From assembly GCF_000003815.2 (NCBI RefSeq), contig NC_049995.1, positions 5,791,552 to 5,855,551 of the forward strand: 64,000 nt of DNA. The letters run 5' to 3'. The notes below the pieces were generated by a model, which saw only the letters and a list, made by a program, of their open reading frames with translations, was not told the origin of the DNA and made no database searches. Of the stretch, positions 11,735 to 23,291 are shown in pieces. Source of the DNA: Branchiostoma floridae (lineage: Eukaryota > Chordata > Leptocardii > Amphioxiformes > Branchiostomatidae). Position 1 is the first letter of the stretch, and every line of letters begins with the position of its first letter. A program made the position numbers and the translations under genes.

Positions 11735-14700
11735 ATGACCGTTAAGCTGATGGCAAAAGTCTGCTTGTTGCTGCTTTTGCAGCTCCTGGTGTCACGTATA
11801 GACGCTGGTAGCTGGCAGAGCTGCCGTGAGGTGTCCGTGGCAAAGTGTGGTGTAGGCGACAGCCGTAGTGATGGTCATGAGTACCGGTATGACATTGGAG
11901 CGTACCGGTACAAGTGGACCAAATATCCAGATGAAGCATACAGCTACAGAGGTCCCTTTCAAACCGTTTCTTTGAGTCAGGTGTTCCAATCCTGTCAGGT
12001 CTGCTCAAATGAAGCAATGCCTACCCAGGGGGGTCCCACTCAGAACCCTTCCCTACCACCCGCCAGAACCAACATCATGATCGTTGACAACGACGTTGGT
12101 GAGCTTGACACGCAAAAGGCACAGCTCCTCTCTCAGATCCCCTGTGGCAGAGATTGCAGGCTGTGGTTTGTGGGTTGTAACCTAACGGAGATAGATGGAG
12201 GGGCGTTTGCTAAGTTGCCACAGGTGTCTACCCTGGTCATCTGGCGGAGCAATGTCCAGACTCTGAGGAACGGCACGTTTGCTGGGATGAAAGGTCTGAA
12301 GTATCTTCTGCTGTTGGAGAACAACCTGACACATCTGGAGGTGAGGTTTCAGAAACAGAGAAACATGTATTACTTACTGATATTCTGCTTTTGTCATAGT
12401 TCCTATCGATTATCATATCGTTTTTCTAGAAAATCGGACTTCCGCAGGTTTCATTTTGGTTATCGGTTGTTGTTTGTATACATACATTGTTTTTGATTGA
12501 AATTTTCTTTGCCATTTTGCCACATGCAATTGCAAGTTTTATTGACACGACAAAAGTACGTTGTATTTCGTATGGTCAACTAAAAACTACAAAATAGGGA
12601 TATAGGGTGAATTTCATCATTGACTAAACAATATAGGGTAAGGAAAATCTTTATACAATCAGCACCATAACCTTTTCTGATCAAAAACCAATATCTTATG
12701 TATTTATATATCTTAGAATTATGATATGTGTTCTGATATAGGATGGCTGCTTAGATGGACTGCCCAGCTTGTCCAACCTCATCCTTGTGGACAACCAGAT
12801 CCTGACTCTGTCACCTGACACGTTCCGGGGTGTGCGACCATACTGGATTGACGTAAGTGCCAATTTTATCTCTAACGTTCCACCCGGGACCTTGCAGGCG
12901 ATTAAGTCCGTAGAACATGTCCACGCTGTTGAGAACAAACTGGCAGCGATCGGCGCGGGGATGTTCCACGGTCTTGAGCGGCTGCTAGTCCTGAACCTGG
13001 AGGGTAACAGAATCTCTCACATCGCTGCGGGCGCGTTCAGCACAAACACGAAATTGTCCAACCTAGATCTGGCGAGAAACAGGTTGGCCTTCCTCTCTGG
13101 CGGGTGGTTCAGGTCAACATTTCCAACCAGGCTCATGGCGAGTGGAAATGCGATTGCCGCCGTTGCGTTTGAAGACAAGGCGTGCGATCGAGGAGAATCA
13201 TCTTGGATAATCCTCCCCGCTGTACCTGCGCGAATGACCAGCTGTACGAACACCAGGGGAACACCCTGAAGTTCAAACAGCGGTTCATCTCGGCAATACA
13301 ACGAGTTCTCTCCACGACAAGCTGTCCCGCCTCGGCACTAAACCTAAATTCTCCAGCGCCAGTCAATCCCACATCACTGCCCTGCCCAGCGCCGCTGGTC
13401 GTGATCGTGCATGTTGAACGCAGCGCCGAGTATAAGTACAAAGCTGTTGGTGACGTGTACTGGGAGCAATCGCCCATAGTGTCCTTTGCCTTCCCTAACG
13501 GCTTACACCACGAGGTTGACATGACGTACGACACAAACACGACCACACACGACCGTCTGCCGACAGGTAACCTAACCGTGAGAGTGGTGACCTACCTGAA
13601 GGCTGAGGGCTGGATGAAATGTGAGGGTCCGCAAAACCTAATCGGCGGGGAATCAGGAAATGATAGCCTGTGTCCCAACTACATGGGGAAGTCCAGATAT
13701 ACCATTTGGCTTGAGACCGCCGAGCCCTTGGCCTTCGAGAACACCACTTGTACTGCCACTTCGGAAACTGGCTCCCACACTGCCGTCTTCATGGCGAGCG
13801 AGCGCGCAGACTCTAGCATAACAATACACCAAGCCACAGAGCTCTCACTCATGAACACGACACCATTCTCAACCATCATCAGCACCACACTGCCGCTCAC
13901 AAACATCAGCACTACACCACTGTCCACAAGCGCGAGCGATGATGGCTATAAAGACCTGATGCGGTATATAAGGTCGGCAGCTATTGGCCTGTTGTCGCCA
14001 CTTGCATTGTTGGGAGTGTGGGGTTGTGGCATGTACATCTGGCGTAGGCTCAGGCGCAAAGCACCAGGTAACCCCTCAGGCCCATCCCGTAACGGCAACC
14101 AGATCACTGCCTGCTCCAGGTGGCCTGTTGGAGATCAAGGCAACATGGATGAGTCAGTGATCAGTCCGTACGCTGAGGGTGGTTTTGATGATCACGACAG
14201 CCTAAATGATTCAGAATCAGTCATCAGCCCTTACGCTGAGGGTGGTTTCGCGGACCACCCTGATCTGCGCAGGGCAGATTCTTCTCAGTCAGAAACCGTT
14301 CCGTACGGACAGGCTAAGCTTTGCGCAGCGTACGCAGGCCGCGCCCGCGCGCAGACACACCCCGTGCCGTCCCGCCCGTACAGCACCGAGCGCCCTCGTC
14401 AGACACCGAACAGGGAAGGCGCCATCCTGGCTGCCTATGGCCCCAATGGTCGCGACAAGTCCGGCAAAAAGTGCTACCAGCACCCATCCATCCTCCCCAA
14501 CCCAGGTGCAACCCAGTCCTCTGCCTACCAGCAGAATGCCAGCGCCGCTCCGCGTTCCCGCAAGGCACCTTGTTACAACTCCCCTGCCCTGGCCACTGAC
14601 CAAGAGCGCACCATGTCAAGCACATATGACCAGAATGACCCTAGAGAGGCCGCTAAGCGTTCCCGCAAGGCACCTTGCTACAACTCCCAAGCCTTTGCCA

Positions 14701-15665
14701 CTGACCAAGAGCGCACCCTGTCCAGCACATATGACCAGAATGACCCTAGAGAGGTCGCTCAGCGTTCCCGCAAGGCACCTTGTTACAACTCCCCTGCCCT
14801 GGCCACTGACCAAGAGCGCACCCTGTCCAACACATATGACCAGAATGACCCTAGAGAGGCCGCTAAGCGTTCCCGCAAGGCACCTTCCTACAACTCCCCT
14901 GCCCTGGCCACTGACCAAGAGCGCACCCTGTCCAGCACATATGACCAGAATGACCCTAGAGAGGCCGCTAAGCGTTCCCGCAAGGCACCTTCCTACAACT
15001 CCCCTGCCCTGGCCACTGACCAAGAGCACACCCTGTCCAGCACATATGACCAGAATGACCCTAGAGAGGCCGCTAAGGGTTCCCGCAAGGCACCTTGCTA
15101 CAACTCCCCTGTCCTTGCCACTGACCAAGAGCGCAATTTGTCCAACACATATGACCAGAATGACCCTAGAGAGGCCGCTAAGGGTTCCCGCAAGGCACCT
15201 TGCTACAACTCCCCTGCCCTGGCCACTGACCAAGAGCGCACCCTGTCCAGCACATATGACCAGAATGACCCTAGAGAGGCCGCTAAGGGTTCCCGCAAGG
15301 CACCTTGCTACAACTCCCCTGCCCTGGCCACTGACCAAGAGCGCACCCTGTCCAGCACTTATGACAAGAATGACCCTAGCGAGGCAGTCTGCAACACCGC
15401 AGAGTCCCCTGGGGCCAATAGCTACCAGCCTGCCGCTTCGCCCAGTAGTGAGTCGGGTACTCAGTCCGCCATCTATGATGAAAACCATCATAGCGGGCCC
15501 GCCACCGGTCGGGGAAACAGTTACATCTGCCCCTCCCCTGCGGCCAGTGCTGACAGGTCTCCGGCAGCTGCCTGCAGCCAGAATGACCGTAGAGAGGCAA
15601 TAAATGACACCCCAGACTCCCCCGAGACTAACAGCTATGAATCGGCTCACTTTGCGATCCAGTGA
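11735..15665 (+). CDS. Leucine-rich-repeat transmembrane receptor with YxxP-repeat cytoplasmic tail
   Basis: Exon 1 is 11735-12340 (ATG, 202 codons, donor GAG|GTGAGG) and exon 2 is 12742-15665 (acceptor ATATAG). Order: signal peptide (residues 1-25, LLLLLQLL core), a Cys-containing N-terminal region, about eight leucine-rich repeats with LxxNxL cores, an LRRCT-like start (LDNPPRCTCAND), a ~230-residue ectodomain with Ser/Thr-rich stalk, one membrane helix (nt 13978-14043) with RRLRRK stop-transfer, and a ~540-residue tail. The tail has two VISPYAEGGF motifs 63 bp apart, eight 35-residue repeats and a Ser/Pro-rich end. The LRRs are in one frame, open to 13269, and LRRCT to the stop in another, open from 13173; exon total 3530 nt is not a multiple of three. 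A one-base gain, two-base loss or sequence error lies in 13173-13200. LRR families bind extracellular ligands; the ligand here is unknown. Confidence 0.75.
14553..15392 (+). repeat. 105-bp coding tandem repeat, 8 units (35 residues each)
   Basis: Units start at 14553, 14658, 14763, 14868, 14973, 15078, 15183 and 15288, exactly 105 bp apart. Each encodes RSRKAPCYNSPALATDQE then RTLSSTYDQNDPREAAK, with a few substitutions. Seven of the eight keep YNSP; unit 2 has YNSQ. Unit length divisible by three keeps the main frame open and also opens other frames on both strands, which are shadows. Confidence 0.97.
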
Positions 15666-15964
15666 ATACAAAAAAATCATGAACAAATATTGTCCAACAT
15701 CAATCTTTCGGCCATTGGTTATCGAGCTTGTGGGTATCTTGAAAAAGGAGAGCTTAAAACAATAACAAAATTTTCTCTCTTAAAAAGAAAGGACAGGCTA
15801 TCTTCTCTTCTTAGGCAACAAAATCATTAAATGCAAAACAAACATCAAGCAAAACTATATTGTTCGATAATTGCGGCGCTTTTAAGTTGATTAAGGGTGA
15901 AAACTTCTGGCCATATGTCATGCAAATCAGATTGTCATTTGCATAATTGATTACAAAATACTAC

Positions 15965-15970
15965 AATAAA
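15965..15970 (+). terminator. Polyadenylation signal AATAAA for the LRR receptor gene
   Basis: AATAAA 300 bases after the receptor stop codon, in AT-rich DNA. Position is typical of a short 3' UTR. Confidence 0.5.
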
Positions 15971-16651
15971 TAGCATTATTTGTTATCGATAACACTTCAA
16001 TGTGTTATTTCGGTGTAGGAAATCATCAACTGATATAATGCAAATGAGCGTCTAAATTGCATTATGAATTAGAAATCTTTAGAACACATGCTTCGGCAGT
16101 ATGGCTTGGCGAAGGTATGAGGTCATTGAACTTTTACTCTTCGCTGTCCTTTTCTTCATTTTCTCTTCTTCAAAAACAATTTCAAATCAAACTGACTCAA
16201 TCAAGATGGATAAAAGTGCAGAGTTGTTTGGTTGGCAAAATAGTGTTAAGTGATTTCTTAAATATAACTTGGTTTATTTCCATCGCACCACTTTTACAAT
16301 ACAATATTAATTATAATCTAAGATATGAGTGGACATCTCGCAGCCGTAGGCTGAATTGCATGTAAGCCACTATGTTAAAACAATTTGCTCCAGCAATAAA
16401 TACATTAAAAAGGTTAAGACAATAGATTCTAATATAAATATACATGTGATACAATATGTACAAAGACCGGCTATTTAAGCACATGTTCGTTCAAGAGATG
16501 GGTTAGGTATGGTATTGGGCTTGTTTTGAAGCGCTTAGTGCGCACTGGCATGTAGTCAAGCTTATTTCCATTTCTTGTCTCCCTACCGCTAACATCACCT
16601 CTTGACTGTGGTAGCCAGTCAAGAGGTCATTTCTTATCATTTATCATGCAT

Positions 16652-16669
16652 GGGGGGGGGGGGGGGGGG
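16652..16669 (+). repeat. Homopolymer G run (18)
   Basis: Eighteen consecutive G residues. Such runs are prone to length error in sequencing, so the exact count is uncertain. Confidence 0.95.
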
Positions 16670-17140
16670 CAAAGTCATGGAGACAATGACAAAATTAACA
16701 TGTAAAGCAGAAAAAAAGAACAACATACATTAAAATTGGCAGAATTGTGATGAATGACTGATATGTGGCTTTCGTGTCCCATCAAAATAAGATAAAAGCA
16801 GACTTGCATACATATACTTGAAAGCTAAAGAATACTGCAGATTGGAAATCTGTAATTGTAATGTAATTGTAGAGTCCATTCCGAGACACCATGAATATAT
16901 AATTGAAAACAATTGAAACCATTTGTAAATGATGACAATGGCAACCCTCGCGGTGACTTGGAATCGACTCTATGTTACCATTCTTTATATCATTGGCTGA
17001 TTTCTAACAAAATTGCACAACTCTCCGACTGATGCAGATATGAGATGGAGTTATCCTCCTTAGTTTTCAATGTACAACTTGAACTGCTTTTCCCAGGAAA
17101 GCGGCGAGGTTGTAGAGACTATTGAGTAGAAGTAAAATTA

Positions 17141-17223
17141 GTACTAGTAGTAGTAGTAGTGCTAGTAGTAGTAGTTACTGTAGTAGTAGTAGTAGTAGTA
17201 GATGTAGTAGAAGTAGTAGTAGA
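17141..17223 (+). repeat. (TAG)n microsatellite, interrupted
   Basis: Trinucleotide TAG/AGT tract with a few interruptions (GCTAG, TTACTG, ATG, AAG). It produces a Thr-rich shadow ORF on the minus strand. Confidence 0.95.
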
Positions 17224-18904
17224 GTCATACGGGTGAACACACAACAAAAATTTTGAAGTCATACGGGTGAACACACAAGAAAAGTTTTTCTGGGTTTTAA
17301 AGAAAGAGCATACCATTTACACCATCAAAGAAAGAGTCAAATATCTAAAACTAGACGTACAGCCACTTTCCATTCAAGCTATACTCCTTCATGGTTAAAG
17401 ATTATATGTTGTAAAATACTTGTTGCAAATTAGACAATCAAATAGAAATGGAGTAATTATTGATAAACAAGACAATTATGGTGGTGCCAACCCATATGTT
17501 AACTGATGTTAGCTTATGTTAAAACATGAATTGATGTTTATGACTTTACAAATGATAGATTTTCTGTAATGTCTATATAATGGTAATGTGCATCTTATGT
17601 TATGTTATGATGACATTCATTATATTTATTGGTAAAAGAACGGGACCGTTCTGTAATTATTCTTACAAGAGTCTTTACTAGTCGTACTATAGCCAGTACT
17701 GTCATGCCTTTAATTTGTTCATGTGTGGAGAATTTTTCAACAACAAAGTAAATAACAAGACATCTGTCATTTGTACAGATATGGATGGCCAAAAGCCTCT
17801 TAGTCTGCAAATTCATAAAACATCACAATGGTAAAGCTGTATACGCGCAATACATGACTTTAGCCCAAAACTGCTCGTTTACACAACACCAATAAAGAGC
17901 TACACCGTTAGAAACATGACTGATTAGAGAGTATTTAGGCTCTTGGACGTCGGAAGTAGCATTTGCTTCAATTGTGTACCCCACGTGGGTTAAGGGGCTG
18001 AATACAATGTACCTGACAACGCCCGACTTAAGCTAGGCTACAGAGCTAGTTTCAGAAGCGATAAGAAAAACTCGCTCGTCTTGTTATGTTTTATCTAATA
18101 TCACATGAGCAACTGACCTTCTTGGTTGTGCTGTTTATTCGGAAAGTGTTCAAGATAAAGGAAGTGTCAACACTTGCATTGGATCAGTAAGTGTCATATT
18201 GCTTTTAGAAAACATTAGAAACCAAACATCGAAAAATTCACCACAAGTGTAATTCCACAAAATGCGGCTGATTATGTGCACTTTGATACATTATCTGTTA
18301 GAAAATGTACAAGAGAAAAAGAGAGCATGCAATTTTTTTTTGCATCAAAAAAATAAAAGATGTGCAAAGAAAATATATCTCTATTAATTCCATTCTCAAA
18401 GTCTCCCAGCTTCATTACTAAAAAAAATAACACTTTACCGGTACAATACCCCCCCCCCACTCTCTCATTCTCACTGACAAGTTTATATCTCGTATAAAGT
18501 CTGGAGAAGTGCCAATATGAATAGTTGAACATCGTTAAACAATCAATTGGACCAAGGGTGCAACCCTTCATGTATCACGCACGTGGGACGGCTTACAACA
18601 ACTGGGATTCGAACTCGAGACCTACTGGCGTGATCTATAAGCACACTGCAGTGCGTGGTCACCACCTTAAGCTAACTACAGACTCTAAACGTGTTCTTGT
18701 GTGCTTCTGACTTTGACTTTATTTAGAGCCACATTTAGCTTCATATTTCAATTATTCTTTATGTGATATTTACATGCAATGTTAGTGCATTAATACGTCA
18801 CCTAACAAAGATTGACGTAACAGACTGACAATGGCACCAGTTGATATGACTGGTGTGTGAAGCAACCAGCTGTACTGTAGTCTTATTTTGTACAATGTAT
18901 CAGT

Positions 18905-20215
18905 GACATATACACTGCAACAATCAAAGTTTACAACTGTACTATATGTACAATGTATCATGTGCAAGATAACAATCTGTGTATAATTGTACTCTATGTG
19001 CAATGTATCATATGCACCCTAACACTCTGTGTATGATTGTACTCTATGTGCAATGTGACATATACACTGCAACAATCAAAGTTTACAACTGTACTATATG
19101 TACAATGTATCATGTGCAAGATAACAATCTGTGTATAATTGTACTATAAGTGCAATGTATCATATGCACCCTAACACTCTGTGTATGATTGTACTCTATG
19201 TGCAGTGTGACATATGCACTGCAACAATCAAAGTTTACAACTGTACTCTATGCACAATGAATCATGTGCAAGATAACAATCTGTGTATAATTGTACTCTA
19301 TGTGCAATGTATCATATGCACCCTAACACTCTGTGTATGATTGTACTCTATGTGCAATGTGACATATACACTGAAACAAAGTTTACAACTGTACTCTATG
19401 TACAATGTATCATATACACTGAAACAAAGTTTACAACTGTACTCTATGTACAATGTATCATGTGCAAGATAACAATCTGTGTATAATTGTACTCTATGTA
19501 CAATGTATCATATGCACCCTAACACTCTGTGTATAATTGTACTCTATGTGCAATGTGACATATACACTGAAACAATCAAAGTTTACAACTGTACTCTATG
19601 TACAGTGTATCATGTGCAAGATAACAATCTGTGTATAATGGTACTCTATGTACATTGTATCATGTGCACGATAACAATCTGTGTATAATTATACTATATG
19701 TGCAATGTGACATACATACTGCAACAATCAAAGTTTACAGCTGCACTCCATGTACAATGTACCATATGTACTATAAAGAACCTGTGTATAATTGTACTCT
19801 ATGTGCAATGTGACATATACACTGCAACAATCAAAGTTTACAACTGTTCTATATGTACAATAAGAATCTGTGTATGATTATATTCTATGTGTAAGGTATC
19901 ACACTCACTGTAACAACCGGTCTGCAATTTTATTCCTTGTACAATGAATCATATATGCACTGTTATAAATTGTCTATAATAATTATCATTGTACTTTATA
20001 GACAATGTATCAGTGTATGATCATGTACTTTATGTGCAAGGTGTCATATACACTATAATAGTCAGTCTACAATCTACAATTGTAATTCATATATTGTATC
20101 ATATGCACTGTAAAACCCAGTCTATAATCGTACTATATGTATCACATGCACGGTAACATCAATCTATAATTGTACTCTCTGTACAATATACATCTTATGC
20201 ACTTTGTTAATTGGC
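18905..20215 (+). repeat. ~50-bp satellite arranged as 152-bp higher-order units
   Basis: The ~50-bp monomer has the form GTGTATAATTGTACTCTATG, then a TGCAATGTATCATATGCAC-type block, then a variable linker. Three monomer types alternate, with linkers ending CCCTAACACTCT, CTGCAACAATCAAA and AAGATAACAATCT. The AACAATCT landmark recurs at 18971, 19123 and 19275 (152 bp apart), then 19471, 19623 and 19673. The 196- and 50-bp steps fit unequal exchange of single monomers. Clean copies end about 19870; diverged ones continue to about 20215. Short ORFs here encode periodic Cys/Tyr/Met-rich peptides and are artefacts of the repeat. Confidence 0.9.
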
Positions 20216-23200
20216 ATTGTAAGTTTGGACATTGTCTAATGAGATGGGAACCAAAATAAGACCGATAGTGTGCACTCTATCTATTGTTTATGTGTTTGTC
20301 AGCAGGGCTAGCCCTTTGTAATAGCCATAGGCTAGTTGGGCAGCCCTGGCTGTGTGTTCGTTGCAGCCGAAACAATAAATAGTGTGCACTACTGCTAACT
20401 TAATATATACTTTAAAGATTTGATAAATGCATGTGGTATGGAACAACACCACGTATGCATGATGTATACAAATTGAATAGAACTGTAAAGTAAATGTGAA
20501 CACGAGTGAAATATTAAGCATGTAGTATGTTATGATACAATTTAAAGCTCTATAACCGTACACAAAAATAGCAAACATGTAGTATGTTGAAGGTATGTTA
20601 TACGTTTTGTATTCATTTTATATCTAAAAGCTAGTCTTGGAAGTGTGAACATTTTATGGCATGACAAGCTGAAATATGACTGATATTGGCACCACCATGC
20701 ATACTGTACTGTAAGAACAAAGAAATGTTAAGGTTGAAGAATAATAATAAAATGTTGAAGTGTTGAAACCCTCAGCGTCTGACTGTTCTGTGGCGTTGTG
20801 TGTGGTAAATCTTGAAGTCTGATGAGTGGGTATGGTTAGAGTTATAGTGGCAGAATGTCTTTGAACAGTAAATCTCAAATCCTGAGGTCTTAATTATTTA
20901 AACAATTTTCGAACAGCATTCATGCCTAGCTTTATTTGATAATTTTCAAAATTCCAGTTTAGCCACTTTGAAGAGAAACACTGTTTCATAAATCATACAG
21001 ATACAGAATAGCTACGTATGCCCACATGAAATAAATGTGTTTTTTTATAATTTGATGAGTAAGAATAACCACCCACAGTGGCGCTTAAGGACAGCTCTAC
21101 CAATAAGAAAAATAGCCATCCTGCAGTTCAAGAGCAAGCTGTTAGGGGGACCAAACTTACACTACATGTTCCTGAAATGAAAAGCTATGTGCGCTGCTAA
21201 AACACCATGGCATGTCGAGAACATAATATACAAACAACTGTGCTGCAGTACCAAGGTCGGCCGAAAGGAGGCTCAAAATCGTTAAATTTGGGGTCTACAA
21301 CACCTACCCACAGAAATATATACAAGCTGACATAATAAAGACACACACGCGTGCGCCCAACCAAAAAAAAAACACAATACCTCCATTTTCCATTGAGGTA
21401 AGAAAACCAGGAAATAAAATGCCACTAACAAAATCACATACCGCAAGGATCAATATTATTGTACATATTGATAAAGGAAATATTCAACCAGACACTATTT
21501 TGATTTCAGTAATCATGAGACAAATACGTTATATTAATCATACAGAAAACAACAAATGGAAGTTGCGACCATGCTTTTACACTGATGTAATTTGTCTATA
21601 ATCTTCATGAACAAATAAACAGGCTAGCACTGTATTGAGTAATGCTATTGAACACTTTTTTTTAGTATTTTACAACCTCACATCTTACCATGGTGAAAAA
21701 GTTTAATATTCATTAGCTTAGCTACAGACTTATAATTTTTTGGGTGGAAAATAACAAAATCGTTGCTGATGCTGTGAGGATTAACTCCTGATTACCAGGT
21801 GTTACTGTGCCGGTAAGATAAGTTACACAATGTTACACAAATTCAAACAGAAGATCATTTAGACAGTTCGAAATTTAACACATTGGTCAATCATAAGATT
21901 AAAAACTGAACACAAAATGAATGGTCAGAAGAAACATGTGCTTCTACAACCCACATACATTGCATGATGTATATTGATTTTTTTTTACTGATTTTCAGTA
22001 AATACTTAGATAAATAAACAATACTTTAGTAACGGACGCGCTTTGTCATGATTCCAACAAACAAATCATCAGTACCCTCCAGTCTTTTATGTTGCCATGT
22101 TGAAACGTTGAATAATCATCAGTTTTCGCTTAGACTAATAAAGCTTGAGAAGAAATAACAAAATCGTTGCTGATGTTTCATACTCATTATTCATTTTATC
22201 AGGTGTTACTGCGCCGGTAAGAAAATCTGTGGCATGTTTGGGGAGCTTTCATCTTCTGTTTACGAAATAACGAAGGGAGGCTTTGACGTCAGCATAATGT
22301 CTTCATGAATAGTGACTGTTTATTGTATCAGAGGTAGACGACTCTAAAACTTAAACTTTTTGATATAATATTCAAGCCGGTTGGAGAATTGCATTGAGGG
22401 TTAAATATTAAAAATACACCGTTTCGCACGACTAAAAGTTAGAAGATTGGTCTGATTTTGTGTTCACTTTGCTCGTGACTGAGTACGTATTTCCTTTCTT
22501 CCATCTAGGTTTTTATAACACCACATCAATTAGTGGTCCAGCATATTCGAAGGCAAGTTTTATAAGGCTACGTCAACTAAATATTGATGCTATCAGCGCA
22601 CTCATTGATTCTCGCCTGATTTTAGAACGATACAATGTATTTTTCGGCTTCGTGCAACATCACGAAAAATTCCAATATGAACAAGAAGGCTGTAATGTAG
22701 CTTAAGGCCACAGCAAGTAAATTTTATGGACGGCATCCTCTACAGAATGCAAAAACAATGAGATACGGCGAAAAAAACAAGATGGGCATAAAAAAACAAG
22801 ATGGCTAAATATTCAAATTAAGATAGACGTCACAAACGTTGTAACAAGAATTGAAATGGCAAAACTTGTAGCACAGACAACAAATCATTAATTCATTCCT
22901 GTATTCAAGAAGTGAACTAGACGTAGTACAAGAGACACTCGTGTGGTATACTGGTATCACTTGCCAAGTTGGCAACTACACTCATGGCTTCCATAGTGAT
23001 GTCACTTTTGCAACTATCCAACTAGTTTCACTTCTACAACTAGCCATTGCTACTTCGGGGTTGCTAGTGTCACTTATACGAGTACAATCATTAGGCTACA
23101 ACACATTTTTTTCCATTTTGGTACTTTCTCGTCATGTTGACCATCTCCGAAGAAGAATAAAATTCTTTTTTTTTTATATCTGGCGAAAATTAATGAGTGC

Positions 23201-23291
23201 GCAGATGCCCATAAATTTTACTTCCTGTGGTCTAATCATTGTACTTGTAAAAGTGACACGAGATAGATATCCATGATCGTAGTTGCAGAAG
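20216..23291. other. Gene-free, AT-rich stretch with one segmental duplication
   Basis: No supported gene. Bases ~21640-21825 and ~22065-22230 are diverged duplicates that share ATAACAAAATCGTTGCTGAT and, about 35 bases later, CAGGTGTTACTG(T/C)GCCGGTAAG. Confidence 0.5.

Larger units (their letters stand above)
15971..18890. other. Gene-free stretch with simple repeats
   Basis: No supported gene. It contains an 18-base G run (16652-16669), a TAG trinucleotide tract (17141-17223), a 37-bp direct duplication with AGTCATACGGGTGAACACAC at about 17223 and 17259, and a C run near 18450. Confidence 0.6.

Noticed and set aside
14206..15603. Plus-strand ORF of 465 codons in another frame
   Set aside because: Same repeat artefact; starts inside the receptor tail and encodes a Pro/Thr/Met-rich periodic peptide without a domain.
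14616..15686. Long minus-strand ORF (356 codons) opposite the receptor tail
   Set aside because: It consists of the 105-bp repeat read backwards; all stop-free frames follow from one stop-free unit. The plus-strand frame is contiguous with the signal, membrane helix and tail design.
17119..17316. Thr/Ser-rich minus-strand ORF
   Set aside because: Translation of the TAG trinucleotide tract.
19131..19813. Row of Cys/Tyr-rich small ORFs (MYNCTLC..), resembling small secreted peptides
   Set aside because: They are the ~50-bp satellite read in frame; the same phrase recurs because the DNA repeats, and there is no signal peptide or splice context.
18905..19870. CRISPR array in the satellite
   Set aside because: Monomers are contiguous and related along their whole length; there are no unique spacers, and the genome is eukaryotic.
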